Below are positions 18,614-27,395 of a DNA stretch of 64,000 bases, piece after piece. The DNA is from Anaerolineae bacterium (lineage in GTDB: Bacteria > Chloroflexota > Anaerolineae > Anaerolineales > Anaerolineaceae). The notes under the pieces are model-generated. The model saw only the letters and a program-made list of their open reading frames with translations. It made no database searches and had not been told where the DNA came from. Within the stretch, counting starts at the first letter, position 1; every line of letters begins with the position of its first letter. Location: assembly GCA_013178295.1 (NCBI GenBank), contig JABLWW010000007.1, positions 62,001 through 126,000 on the forward strand. Direction: 5' to 3'. The position numbers and the translations under genes were made by a program.

Positions 18614-19049
18614 AGATATACCGATAAAAGGCAACCAGACAACACCACAATCTTCTAACCAGACAATTGTCCTTGTCGTTGAGGATAATGTATTGAACTT
18701 TGTCCTTATTGCGCGTATGTTGAATGTGCTTGGGGTACATTGTGAATGGAAAACTTCTGGCTACCAGGTTGTGGAATCGGCCAATACCCTTCCCCGCATA
18801 GACCTTATTTTGCTTGACATTCGTCTGCCATACGAAGATGGTTACGCCGTCCTCGAAAAAATCCGTCAGTCCTCAATACATAAGGATGTCAAAATTGTTG
18901 CTATCACCGCAGAAGCCAGCCCCGGTCAGATGAATAAAGCGAAACAGGCTGGTTTTGACGGCTTTCTGGGAAAACCTCTTGACCCCGATCGTTTTCCGGA
19001 TCAAATCCAGCGTATCCTATCTGGAGAACCGGTCTGGGAGTTAAGCTGA
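18567..19049 (+). CDS. Single-domain response regulator with disordered N-terminus
   Basis: 160 residues. A Thr/Pro/Asn-rich leader of about 30 residues precedes a receiver domain with VVEDN, the Asp in LILLDIRLPYEDGY, AITAEA and GFLGKPLDP. The ATG at 18567 has GAGG six bases upstream, lying within the end of the preceding gene. An ATG at 18555 is also in frame. It lies six bases before the GAF gene, in one operon. Confidence 0.9.
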   Translation: MAEETSPNPTNTPHTEDIPIKGNQTTPQSSNQTIVLVVEDNVLNFVLIARMLNVLGVHCEWKTSGYQVVESANTLPRIDLILLDIRLPYEDGYAVLEKIRQSSIHKDVKIVAITAEASPGQMNKAKQAGFDGFLGKPLDPDRFPDQIQRILSGEPVWELS

Positions 19050-19055
19050 TACCCA

Positions 19056-20228
19056 ATGGAAAAAGCAAGTCTTCTCTCCAGCATCTGCCAGGCGGTCTCG
19101 GCAAGCTGCGAGCCAGTGCAGTTATACGAGATCCTTTATCAGAAATTCTTCTCCCATTTTGGCAAAGATCTTCTTTTCTGCGCAGCCCTTGTGGATCAAA
19201 AGCACGGGATAGTGACTCCCGTCTATGCCGCCCCTTATGGCGTTGATACCTGGCAAACATGCAATCATCCCGCTGACAATCTGACCTCGCGGGTGCTTTT
19301 CGACCTTACTCCCATCCTGATTAATCAGATAAGCAGCGCTGAACTGCCCGCTGGCATCCAATGTGTACAGACCGACTCACAAGCCTGGTTCGGCTTTCCA
19401 ATTTCACACGGAAAAACTGCTTTAGGGCTGATTGTCCTGCAATTTGAACCACCTCTACCCATTGAAGAAGACCTGGATTCTTTCTGCGGCATTGGTCAAG
19501 TCATCGGCGCCTTTGTCCGTGCCAGGCAGGCAGAAGAAAACCAGAATCTGTTTGCCAGCCAGCTTGCAATCGTAACAGAAATTGCCCGCGAAACAACCGG
19601 CCCACTTGAGATTGACCACATTATCAACCACTCCACCGCCCTTTTAAAAGAGCGTTTTGGCTTCCATCATGTAGCCATCTACCTTGTTGATCCTTTAGGC
19701 CAACACGCCATCCTGAGGGAGCCGTTCACCTCAAACATCCCCGTTGCCCCTCAGCAAAAAATCGTCATCCCATCCCCATCCGTTATTGCAAAGGCAATTG
19801 CCAATGCAGAGATAATTCTTATTGATGAGAGCACCCATCATCCCCCCGAATCTGTTGAACACTTACTTCCCTCTTCCAGGTCGGCGCTGGTCATTCCGCT
19901 AAAATCTAGCAACTGGGTACTGGGCGCAATGGACATTCAAAGCACGCTCCCATCCATCTTCTCACCGCAGTATATCCTCATCCTCCAGGTACTCTGCGAT
20001 CAAATTGCCCTTGCGCTTGAAAAAGCCCGTCTGTTTGAACAAACCATTCATCGCGTTGAACGCGAGCAAAAAGTCATCGAGATAACCGGCAAACTTCGCT
20101 CTGCAAATGACATCAGCAAAGTACTTGAGATTGCGGTGCGCGAACTAAAAGAAGCGCTCGGGGTTAAACAGGTACAGATTATTCTGCAACGTTCCGAAGA
20201 GAATAAAAAACTGGAAGAGTTTATCTAG
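19056..20228 (+). CDS. GAF-domain sensory protein
   Basis: 390 residues with two GAF-like domains (about 10-155 and 175-325) and a C-terminal helix (VEREQKVIEITGKLRSANDI) that starts another GAF-like stretch cut short at the end. There is no kinase or output domain and no membrane segment. The stop TAG directly abuts the ATG of the histidine kinase gene. This gene and the next may be the two halves of one multi-GAF kinase, split but still co-translated. The ligand is unknown. Confidence 0.82.
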   Translation: MEKASLLSSICQAVSASCEPVQLYEILYQKFFSHFGKDLLFCAALVDQKHGIVTPVYAAPYGVDTWQTCNHPADNLTSRVLFDLTPILINQISSAELPAGIQCVQTDSQAWFGFPISHGKTALGLIVLQFEPPLPIEEDLDSFCGIGQVIGAFVRARQAEENQNLFASQLAIVTEIARETTGPLEIDHIINHSTALLKERFGFHHVAIYLVDPLGQHAILREPFTSNIPVAPQQKIVIPSPSVIAKAIANAEIILIDESTHHPPESVEHLLPSSRSALVIPLKSSNWVLGAMDIQSTLPSIFSPQYILILQVLCDQIALALEKARLFEQTIHRVEREQKVIEITGKLRSANDISKVLEIAVRELKEALGVKQVQIILQRSEENKKLEEFI

Positions 20229-22247
20229 ATGAGCGATACATCTGCCGAATTTGAACCCCTGGAAACTCTCCCTATTTGGACATGGGAATGTTCTAACGAA
20301 GGAGTATATACCGTTTGCAGCCCCGAAATCTCAACCTGCCTTGGTATATCTCCCGATGAGGTCGTCGGTCAGAATCTCCGCACCTATCGCTTAGATAGCG
20401 CTTCCATCAACCGCCTTTCAGAAATCTTTCAACAAGATGCCTTCCCAGCGGAAGTTGACGTTTCGTTCCTTTCCGCTCAAAATGCCTGGGTCCCTGTGCG
20501 GATGCACCTCTTTTGCCGCCGCGATTCAAGCGATGCAAAAACAGGTTACCACGGCTTCAACAAGGTGCTGGCGCAATTTGATCATGTCCTGCCGGAAATT
20601 GAAACTGGCGGCTATGCAGAACCCACAAATGGAGAGCCAGCACCGGTTACCTACACAACTGTGCGAGGGATTTCCATCATAGGCGAAGAAATTCAAACCA
20701 GTACACAGATATGGTCATCTGCCGGACAGGAAAGCGCCCTCAAACGTAAAATCATTTTTCAATCCGCACATAATAAATCTCCTGCTGTTATCGCAGTGCC
20801 CTTTTATTTTGGGGAACACGGCGCTGGAATATTGGAGATTATTGATGAAGACACCCATCGCATCTGGAATGAGGATGATCTGCTGCTTGTCGAAGATGTG
20901 GTTAAACAACTGGCGCTCACCCTGGAGAACGTGCTGCTCTATAACGTAGCCCAACAAGAGCTATTGCAAAGAACCCGCGCCGAAGAGGAAATCTTAAGAC
21001 GCAATGTCGAACTGGCTAGATTAAATCAGATTGGACAAGAACTACGCAGGCTTTCCACTCAGGAAGAGATTTTCAGATATGTCTTTGACCAGATGCAGCA
21101 ACTCATTGATAACCGCAATTTGATTATTTCCCTATACAAAGAGGAGAACTTCCTCTGGATACCGGTGCATTCAGAAGGCGGCGTTTTACTCCCGCCGCTC
21201 GAAAGGGCTTTTGGGAATGGTATCCCTGAGTATGTGCTGAGAACAAGGAACCCCCTGCTCATTACCAGTCAGGCAAAAGCAGAACTCCACAATCTGGGCA
21301 TTCAAACACCAGACACAATTCCCCAGTCCTTACTGGCAGTGCCCATGATTACAGGAGAGCGAGCAATCGGCGCCATTATCCTGCAAGATTTTGAAAAGGA
21401 AAACGCTTATAACTTTATCCACCTTGAATTGCTCTCCACCATCGCAACACAGGTAGCAGCAGCATTAGAAAATGTCAGCCTGCTCGAAAAACTTCAGGAA
21501 TCGCTGAACGAACTCAAAGAACTTGACCGCCTCAAAAGCCAATTTCTGGCAAACATGAGCCACGAACTGCGCAACCCTCTGAACTCAATCATTGGTTTTT
21601 CACGAGTGATAATGAAAGGTATTGATGGACCCGTCAACGAGACACAAATCCAAGACCTGACCGCCATTTACAACTCCGGTCAGCACTTGCTCAACCTCAT
21701 CAATGATGTCCTCGACCTTTCCAAAATCGAGGCGGGAAAAATGGAATTATCCATCGGGGAAGTCAACATGGCAGAAGTTATTGAAAGCGTCATGTCCACC
21801 GCTTCTGGTCTTATAAAGGACAAGCCCATCACGCTGGTGCAAAAAGTGCCTGATGACCTCCCAAGCATCACCGCTGATGCAACGCGGGTGCGTCAGGTGT
21901 TACTCAACCTGGTCTCAAATGCTGCAAAATTCACCGAACAGGGCGAAATCACCATCGAAGCGGCACACGGTCAAAGCCCTGAGGGCGTCCGGGAAATCAT
22001 CGTTTGGGTTACTGATACCGGAGCGGGCATCGCCCAAGACGATCAGAAAAAGCTATTCCAGCCCTTCTCACAGGTAGACGGTTCGCCCACACGCAAAAGT
22101 GGGGGAACTGGTTTGGGCTTATCCATTTGCAAATCGCTCATTGAAATGCATGGGGGAAGAATAGGCATCCAATGGAGTGAAGTAGGCAAAGGCAGTTCTT
22201 TTTACTTTACCCTTCCCATAGCTGGACCACCCAATCAGAAATCATAA
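20229..22247 (+). CDS. Cytoplasmic PAS/GAF sensor histidine kinase
   Basis: 672 residues: a PAS-like domain at the start (SPEISTCLGISPDEVVGQNL), a partial GAF at about 140-245, a coiled segment, a second GAF (about 265-420), then HisKA with the His in MSHELRNPLNSIIGFS. The HATPase domain carries LVSNAAKF, DTGAGIA and GTGLGL. There is no membrane segment. It closes an operon of two receivers, a GAF protein and this kinase, which together could form a complete signalling set without a DNA-binding output. Confidence 0.9.
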   Translation: MSDTSAEFEPLETLPIWTWECSNEGVYTVCSPEISTCLGISPDEVVGQNLRTYRLDSASINRLSEIFQQDAFPAEVDVSFLSAQNAWVPVRMHLFCRRDSSDAKTGYHGFNKVLAQFDHVLPEIETGGYAEPTNGEPAPVTYTTVRGISIIGEEIQTSTQIWSSAGQESALKRKIIFQSAHNKSPAVIAVPFYFGEHGAGILEIIDEDTHRIWNEDDLLLVEDVVKQLALTLENVLLYNVAQQELLQRTRAEEEILRRNVELARLNQIGQELRRLSTQEEIFRYVFDQMQQLIDNRNLIISLYKEENFLWIPVHSEGGVLLPPLERAFGNGIPEYVLRTRNPLLITSQAKAELHNLGIQTPDTIPQSLLAVPMITGERAIGAIILQDFEKENAYNFIHLELLSTIATQVAAALENVSLLEKLQESLNELKELDRLKSQFLANMSHELRNPLNSIIGFSRVIMKGIDGPVNETQIQDLTAIYNSGQHLLNLINDVLDLSKIEAGKMELSIGEVNMAEVIESVMSTASGLIKDKPITLVQKVPDDLPSITADATRVRQVLLNLVSNAAKFTEQGEITIEAAHGQSPEGVREIIVWVTDTGAGIAQDDQKKLFQPFSQVDGSPTRKSGGTGLGLSICKSLIEMHGGRIGIQWSEVGKGSSFYFTLPIAGPPNQKS

Positions 22248-22268
22248 TTTTTTCAAGGAGAAACCCGT

Positions 22269-23579
22269 ATGGAAGCCACCCAACACAAACAAGCCATTCG
22301 CGCTTGGGTCATGTACGACTGGGCGAACTCTGCTTTTGTAACTACAGTCGGCGCCGCCGTACTGCCAGTCTATTACTCCAAAGTAGCCTCGCAAGGTCTG
22401 GCGCCAAACGAAGCCACAGCCAACTGGGCGTTTACCACCACAATTGCCCTCATCCTGGTTGCCATACTTGGCCCCATATTGGGCGCAATGGCGGACTTCA
22501 GCGGCGCAAAAAAGCGCTTCCTGACAGCTTTTGTTTTGGTTGGAGTAACTGGAACTGCGCTCTTGTATTTCATTCGCACGGGTGATTGGCTGCTGGCATC
22601 GCTTTTCTACATCATCGGCAGCATCGGCTTTTCAGGCGCCAATGTTTTCTATGACTCTTTGCTCCCTCATGTAGCACGACCAGATGAAATTGACCAGGTA
22701 TCCTCACGCGGTTTTGCAATGGGTTATTTGGGTGGCGGGATACTCCTGGCTGTCAACCTGGCAATGATTATGCTTTCACCTGAGTCAATGACTGCCCAAA
22801 TGACCCGCCTGGCTTTTGTGACAGTCGCGGTCTGGTGGCTGGTATTCACCATTCCCCTGTGGCGTCACGTCAAAGAGCCGCCGCGCCGCATTTTATCCGA
22901 CGAAGGCTCTTTTACACCCATTCAAGCCAGCATCAAAAGATTAGCGCATACTTTTAGCGAGATAAAAAAATACCGACAGCTGCTGAAATTTATCATCGCT
23001 TTCTGGTTATACAACAATGGCATTGGCACAATTATCTATATGGCATCCATTTATGGCACTGAACTAGGGTTTAGCAGCACAACGACCATTGGCACATTGT
23101 TGATGGTGCAGTTTGTTGCCATGCCCTTCGCTCTTCTTTTTGGCTGGCTGCCCAAAAAGATAGGCACAAAACCCGCCATTCTTCTCAGTTTAGGTGTGTA
23201 CACCTTGATTGCCATTGGCGGCTACTTCCTGCAAAAAGAGATACATTTTTGGATACTGGGCTTCGCTGTCGCCACAGTACAGGGTGGAAGTCAGGCACTG
23301 AGCCGCTCCCTATGCGGAAGGATGATGCCCAAAAGCAAATCAGCAGAGTTTTTCAGCTTCTTCAGCATCAGCGAAAAAATCGCAGGTACCGTTGGCCCAC
23401 TGATTTTTGGCATTGTCAGCAAGGTGATGGGTGGCAGCCGCATGAGCGTGATATCGCTGATTATCTTTTTCATTGCTGGAGCAATACTGCTTCAAAAAGT
23501 TGATGAAGAAGAAGGTATCCGCGTGGCAGAAACCGAAGAGGCTGCTCTGTCAGGCGTCGCGATGGCTGATGTCGGTTAA
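22269..23579 (+). CDS. MFS transporter of the UMF1/Atg22-like family
   Basis: 436 residues with about 12 hydrophobic segments. The N-terminal signature WVMYDWANSAF is typical of the UMF1 branch of the major facilitator superfamily. A cytoplasmic loop near 210-235 is followed by the second six-helix bundle. AAGGAGAAA gives a good ribosome site. The substrate is not known. It is convergent with ruvA, six bases apart. Confidence 0.88.
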   Translation: MEATQHKQAIRAWVMYDWANSAFVTTVGAAVLPVYYSKVASQGLAPNEATANWAFTTTIALILVAILGPILGAMADFSGAKKRFLTAFVLVGVTGTALLYFIRTGDWLLASLFYIIGSIGFSGANVFYDSLLPHVARPDEIDQVSSRGFAMGYLGGGILLAVNLAMIMLSPESMTAQMTRLAFVTVAVWWLVFTIPLWRHVKEPPRRILSDEGSFTPIQASIKRLAHTFSEIKKYRQLLKFIIAFWLYNNGIGTIIYMASIYGTELGFSSTTTIGTLLMVQFVAMPFALLFGWLPKKIGTKPAILLSLGVYTLIAIGGYFLQKEIHFWILGFAVATVQGGSQALSRSLCGRMMPKSKSAEFFSFFSISEKIAGTVGPLIFGIVSKVMGGSRMSVISLIIFFIAGAILLQKVDEEEGIRVAETEEAALSGVAMADVG

Positions 23580-23584
23580 TATCC

Positions 23585-24160
23585 TCAACTTGCAAAAAAG
23601 CGGAGTGCCAGCCGCAAACGCTCCTCGACATCCTCCGAAGCATCCTTAGGCAAGGATTGTAGCGCTGCCTGAGCCTCCACGACGCTGTATCCCAGCCCTG
23701 TCAAGGCTTCCAATACGGCTGTATCGGCGTCCATACGTTGCAGGGTAGCAAAAGGTATCTCGCCCCCTACACGCCCCTGAAGGTGTAGCAATATCTTCTG
23801 GGCATTTTTCCTGCCCACACCAGGCACACGGCTAAAAATATCTGCCTGCTCACTCAACACTGCTCGACGGATAGCATCAACAGACAGGTGGGACAAGACC
23901 GAAAGCGCAATTCGCGGGCCTATGCCATTCACCCCCAAAAGCAAAACAAAAAACTGACGCTCTTCCTCCTTCTCAAAGCCGTACAGCGTCAGAGAATCCT
24001 CGCGCACTACCAGGGAGGTATGTAAAGTGATTGTTTCTCCAACTTTTACCTGCTCCCTTAACGCATTGGTAACAAAAACTTCAACGCCCAACCCACCAAC
24101 GATGATAACCAGGCTGGTTTCGTTAACCGCATATATCTCTCCCTGTATTAACGCAATCAT
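23585..24160 (-). CDS. ruvA: Holliday junction branch migration protein RuvA
   Basis: 191 residues, the normal length. It has the N-terminal OB fold (MIALIQGEIYAV), two helix-hairpin-helix motifs (LLGVNGIGPRIAL, RVPGVGRKNAQKI) and the C-terminal RuvB-binding domain (ALTGLGYSVVEAQAAL). RuvA binds four-way junctions and recruits RuvB. The start overlaps the stop of the trmH-type gene (ATGA), and ruvC lies upstream in the same operon. ruvB is not in this operon. Confidence 0.97.
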   Translation of the reverse strand: MIALIQGEIYAVNETSLVIIVGGLGVEVFVTNALREQVKVGETITLHTSLVVREDSLTLYGFEKEEERQFFVLLLGVNGIGPRIALSVLSHLSVDAIRRAVLSEQADIFSRVPGVGRKNAQKILLHLQGRVGGEIPFATLQRMDADTAVLEALTGLGYSVVEAQAALQSLPKDASEDVEERLRLALRFFAS

Positions 24161-25005
24161 ACCCTCACCTCGCCTGTCTGCCTTTCCCGACGTTGATTAA
24201 AAATTTCGTACAGGACAACTGCAGTAGAAACAGCCAGATTTAACGAATCACTGCGTCCAACCATTGGAATACGCACAACCGCATCACACAATCGCAAATG
24301 ATGTGTCTGCAAACCCTGCCGTTCGCTGCCCATTAATAATATCAAACAAGGGGGATAACCGAAATAATGATAATCCATATGGGCACTCCCCGAAGTGCCT
24401 ACAAGTGTAAGATGGTTCTTTGTCTTCCATGAAGCAAAATCATCAAAGCTCGACCGAACCAGATCCAGCGAAAACACAGCACCCATACTGGCGCGTAAGG
24501 CTGTAGGATCATACGGATCTGTTGTGTTATCCAGCAAAATGATCCCTTTCCCTCCCACCGAATCCAGCGTACGCATGACGGTGCCCAGATTGCCAGGGTC
24601 TTGAATGGAATCCAGCGCAACCCACAGATCGCCCTCTCCCAACGAAAGACTGTTCAACATTTTCCACCTCTGCCGCACAACCGCAGCAATCCCCTGCGGG
24701 CCCTCTTTCAACGCCAGGCTTTCAAAAACTGGCTTGCTCACTTCTAATACTTCAACCCCTAACCGGCACTGTTCCGCAACGAGTTGATGCCCAAAATCGC
24801 TTCTCAACAAATCGGGCGCCACAATCAAAAGCTCTACGTGCGCCCCCTGTTGAACCGCTTCACCTACGATCCGCAAACCTTCCACAAAAAACAAACCCGT
24901 TGCCTGTCGTTCCTTGCGCTCGCGTAGCTTGCGAATATTTTTGACACGGTCATTTGAAAGGCTGGTAACCCTTGTTGCAAAGGTTTGGGAAGTATTCTGC
25001 GCCAT
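24157..25005 (-). CDS. TrmH/SpoU-family RNA 2'-O-methyltransferase
   Basis: 282 residues. The N-terminal substrate-binding domain (SLSNDRVKNIRKLRERKER) is followed by the SPOUT knot with its three motifs: DPGNLGTVMRTLDSVG, LILLMGSERQGL and MVGRSDSLNLAVSTAVVLYE. It is closest to RlmB-like or TsnR-like 23S rRNA methyltransferases. The exact target nucleotide cannot be read from the sequence. The ATG at 25005 is used, with a GTG directly before it. Confidence 0.9.
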   Translation of the reverse strand: MAQNTSQTFATRVTSLSNDRVKNIRKLRERKERQATGLFFVEGLRIVGEAVQQGAHVELLIVAPDLLRSDFGHQLVAEQCRLGVEVLEVSKPVFESLALKEGPQGIAAVVRQRWKMLNSLSLGEGDLWVALDSIQDPGNLGTVMRTLDSVGGKGIILLDNTTDPYDPTALRASMGAVFSLDLVRSSFDDFASWKTKNHLTLVGTSGSAHMDYHYFGYPPCLILLMGSERQGLQTHHLRLCDAVVRIPMVGRSDSLNLAVSTAVVLYEIFNQRRERQTGEVRV

Positions 25006-25030
25006 CACTATCTAAAAAATAAGAGGGTAA

Positions 25031-25525
25031 TCAGCGAGACACCTGCAACCAGCCATTGGTGTGTAGATGGCATATTGCCAGCGCAAGGGCATCCGCCGCA
25101 TCATCCGGTTGTGGAACCTCCTGCAAGCCAAGTAACAGACGCACCATTTGCTGCATCTGTTTTTTGTCCGCAGCGCCATAACCAGCGACCGCCTGTTTCA
25201 CCTCCAAAGGCGAGTACTCATTGACCTGCACTCCTGCTTCAGCCAGCGCCAGCAGCGCAACCCCGCGCGCTTGCCCTACCGCGATGGCAGAGGTCACATT
25301 ACGCTGAAAAAACAACTTTTCTACTGCACCGTACGCCGGTCGGTGCAGAGCCAGCAATTCGGATAATTTTCGATAGATGATCAGCAAACGCTCTTGCTGG
25401 GGCAAAGTGTTCGGCGTCAAAACGACCCCAAAGTCAACAGCCCTCAAGCAACCATCTTCTGCTGCTTCTGATACAAAAGCATACCCTGTCGTCGCCGTAC
25501 CAGGGTCTATGCCTACAACAAGCAT
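25031..25525 (-). CDS. ruvC: Holliday junction resolvase RuvC
   Basis: 164 residues, the usual size. The four acidic catalytic residues are visible in GIDPGTATTGYA, GAVEKLFFQ, EVKQAVAGYGAADK and DAADALALAICH. It cuts Holliday junctions with RuvAB in the cytoplasm. It follows yebC by six bases. Confidence 0.97.
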   Translation of the reverse strand: MLVVGIDPGTATTGYAFVSEAAEDGCLRAVDFGVVLTPNTLPQQERLLIIYRKLSELLALHRPAYGAVEKLFFQRNVTSAIAVGQARGVALLALAEAGVQVNEYSPLEVKQAVAGYGAADKKQMQQMVRLLLGLQEVPQPDDAADALALAICHLHTNGWLQVSR

Positions 25526-25531
25526 ACAGAA

Positions 25532-26287
25532 TCATTCCGCAGCCATCGTGGCCAATGCTTCGTCAGAGATATGCAAGTTCGAATAGACATTCTGCACATC
25601 ATCCAGCTCTTCAAGCGCTTCGATAGCTCGCATGACCTGTAAAGTCTGTTCTACATTTAGCTGCACTTCCTGATTGGGCACCATACGCAATCCGGCATCA
25701 TCAATGGGTATCTTCGCTGCGCGCAGACGGTCGCTCAGTGCTTTGTACGCTTCAACTTTGGCAACAATCTCGATGCTGTCATCATCCTGGGTAACATCAT
25801 CTGCCCCGCCTTCTACAGCCAGTTCAAAAATCTTATCAAAATCTTGCCCTTTGGCAGGAATCACAAAGAAAGCCTGACGAGAAAACTGCCATGCCACCGA
25901 ACCCGCTGCACCCATAGATCCGCCTGAACGGCTCAAGATGTGGCGTATCTCCGCCACTGAGCGATTGCGGTTATCCGTAACCGTCTCAATCATCAGTGCA
26001 ACGCCATGCGGAGCATAACCCTCATATAGCACTTCTTCAAAAGCTGCCCCATCTTTACTCTCTCCCGTACCCCGCTTGATGGCACGTTCAATGTTCTCTT
26101 TGGGCATATTCTGTGCGCGCGCTTTTTCCACCGCAATGCGTAAAGAGAAATTGGTTTCTGGATCCCCGCCACCCTCACGCGCCGCAATTACTATCTCACG
26201 CGTCAAGCGGGTGAACAGCTGTCCTCTCTTTGCATCTGCTGCGCCCTTTTTTCGCTTAATCGTCGCCCATTTTGAATGACCTGACAT
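25532..26287 (-). CDS. yebC: YebC/PmpR family protein
   Basis: 251 residues with the highly conserved N-terminus MSGHSKWATIKRKKGAADAK and the middle domain segment FEEVLYEGYAPHGVALMIE. Members are either transcriptional regulators or translation factors that relieve stalling at proline tracts. The conserved yebC-ruvC-ruvA order supports the assignment. It is the first gene of the operon. Confidence 0.96.
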   Translation of the reverse strand: MSGHSKWATIKRKKGAADAKRGQLFTRLTREIVIAAREGGGDPETNFSLRIAVEKARAQNMPKENIERAIKRGTGESKDGAAFEEVLYEGYAPHGVALMIETVTDNRNRSVAEIRHILSRSGGSMGAAGSVAWQFSRQAFFVIPAKGQDFDKIFELAVEGGADDVTQDDDSIEIVAKVEAYKALSDRLRAAKIPIDDAGLRMVPNQEVQLNVEQTLQVMRAIEALEELDDVQNVYSNLHISDEALATMAAE

Positions 26288-26367
26288 AACGCATCACTCC
26301 TGATGTAAAATTTCTGCCTTTATGACGTATCGTTAAAAATTATACCATGCAATCCAATATCCCCAAA

Positions 26368-27144
26368 TCAAACCGCTTGCGGCGTCTGCTGCACAACCGG
26401 GTTCGATAACGTGCCAATCCCATCAATGGTTACTTCCACCACATCCTTCGGCAAAATAGGTGACACTCCTGCTGGTGTTCCCGTCAAGATGACATCTCCC
26501 GGATATAGCGTCATCACCGTCGAGACAAAAACCACCAATTGCGGTACACTGAAAACCATGTCCCGCGTCGAACCCATCTGGCGCATTTCCCCATTCACCC
26601 GGCAAGTAATCAACACATCGGCGAAATCCAGTTCCGTTTCAACCCACGGACCAAGCGGGCAAAACGTATCAAAACTCTTGCTGCGCGTCCACTGCCCATC
26701 TTTTTGCTGAAGGTCGCGAGCAGTTACATCATTTCCACAGGTATACCCCCATACATAATCCAGCGCCTTGTCCAGTTCAATCCAGCGCCCCGTTTTCCCA
26801 ATCACTACCCCCAATTCTGCCTCATGTTCCACCTGCTGCGATTGCGGCGGGAGCACAATGGCATCTCCATTGCCAATCACACAAGAAGAGGGCTTGAGAA
26901 AAATCAACGGCGTCTCAGGAACTTCCGCCCCATGTTCACGCGCATGTTCCGCATAATTGCGTCCCACAGCAACGACTTTGCTCGGCGTCACTGGAGGTAA
27001 GAGCTTGATCTCGCTCAGCGGGATATGCGCTTCCATACGGCGATATTCGCCAAATGGATTGCCTTCCACCCTTCCCACCATATTCTCCAACACCCAGCCA
27101 TATTGTGGCTCACCATTACGGTAAGTAAATCGAATAAAACGCAT
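26368..27144 (-). CDS. Fumarylacetoacetate hydrolase family protein
   Basis: 258 residues. The catalytic beta domain begins near 60 (KVVAVGRNYAEHAREHG) and holds the metal ligands in HEAELGVVIG and GYTCGNDVTARDLQ, then ILTGTPAGV near the end. It belongs to the FAHD1-like group (hydrolysis or decarboxylation of 2-oxo acids, or isomerisation in aromatic catabolism). The ATG at 27144 has a GAGG six bases upstream, favoured over a GTG at 27156. Confidence 0.9.
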   Translation of the reverse strand: MRFIRFTYRNGEPQYGWVLENMVGRVEGNPFGEYRRMEAHIPLSEIKLLPPVTPSKVVAVGRNYAEHAREHGAEVPETPLIFLKPSSCVIGNGDAIVLPPQSQQVEHEAELGVVIGKTGRWIELDKALDYVWGYTCGNDVTARDLQQKDGQWTRSKSFDTFCPLGPWVETELDFADVLITCRVNGEMRQMGSTRDMVFSVPQLVVFVSTVMTLYPGDVILTGTPAGVSPILPKDVVEVTIDGIGTLSNPVVQQTPQAV

Positions 27145-27230
27145 GGAAAACCTCACAAAATGATTTCTTTTGTTGCCACCTTATTATAAACGCCCTAGCC
27201 ACACCAAATACGTGGTAAAATAAAACTTGC

Positions 27231-27304
27231 GGGCGGTTAGCTCAGTTGGTCAGAGCACATCCCTTACACGGATGGGGTCGTAGGTTCGAGTCCTATACCG
27301 CCCA
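27231..27304 (+). tRNA. tRNA-Val (anticodon TAC), prophage integration site
   Basis: A complete cloverleaf: acceptor GGGCGGT/ACCGCCC, D stem GCTC/GAGC, anticodon stem CATCC/GGATG with loop CTTACAC (anticodon TAC), T stem GTAGG/CCTAT, discriminator A. CCA is not encoded. The 3' half from 27260 onward is repeated at 42859-42909. The gene stays intact because the element restores its end. Confidence 0.96.
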
Positions 27305-27310
27305 TTTTAC
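27260..27310 (+). repeat. attL: 51-bp att repeat in the tRNA-Val 3' half
   Basis: Identical over 51 bases to 42859-42909, running from the anticodon stem through the tRNA end plus six bases. Flanking bases differ on both sides. Integrase lies 86 bases further in. This is the classic tRNA-directed attachment core. Confidence 0.95.
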
Positions 27311-27311
27311 A

Positions 27312-27350
27312 CCACATTACTTCGACAGTGCGCGCGTAATGTGGTCTTTA
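27312..27350 (+). terminator. Hairpin and T-rich stretch after tRNA-Val
   Basis: CCACATTAC (27312-27320) pairs with GTAATGTGG (27336-27344), followed by TCTTTATTTTTT. It probably ends the tRNA transcript and shields the integrase. A second pairing, ATGTGGTCT (27339-27347) with AGACCACAT (27365-27373), excludes the first hairpin. Confidence 0.7.
27315..27328. repeat. Inverted 14-bp element, left copy (possible integrase arm site)
   Basis: CATTACTTCGACAG occurs here, and its exact reverse complement lies at 42806-42819 near attR. Inverted copies just inside both attachment sites suggest integrase arm-type binding sites. Confidence 0.45.
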
Positions 27351-27395
27351 TTTTTTAACAGCATAGACCACATCCTTACTTTAATGGAATGATAT

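Noticed and set aside
26539-27000. Open frame of 153 codons on the plus strand opposite the FAH-family gene
   Set aside because: Fully antisense to a clearly real gene, with no ribosome site and basic, low-complexity composition.
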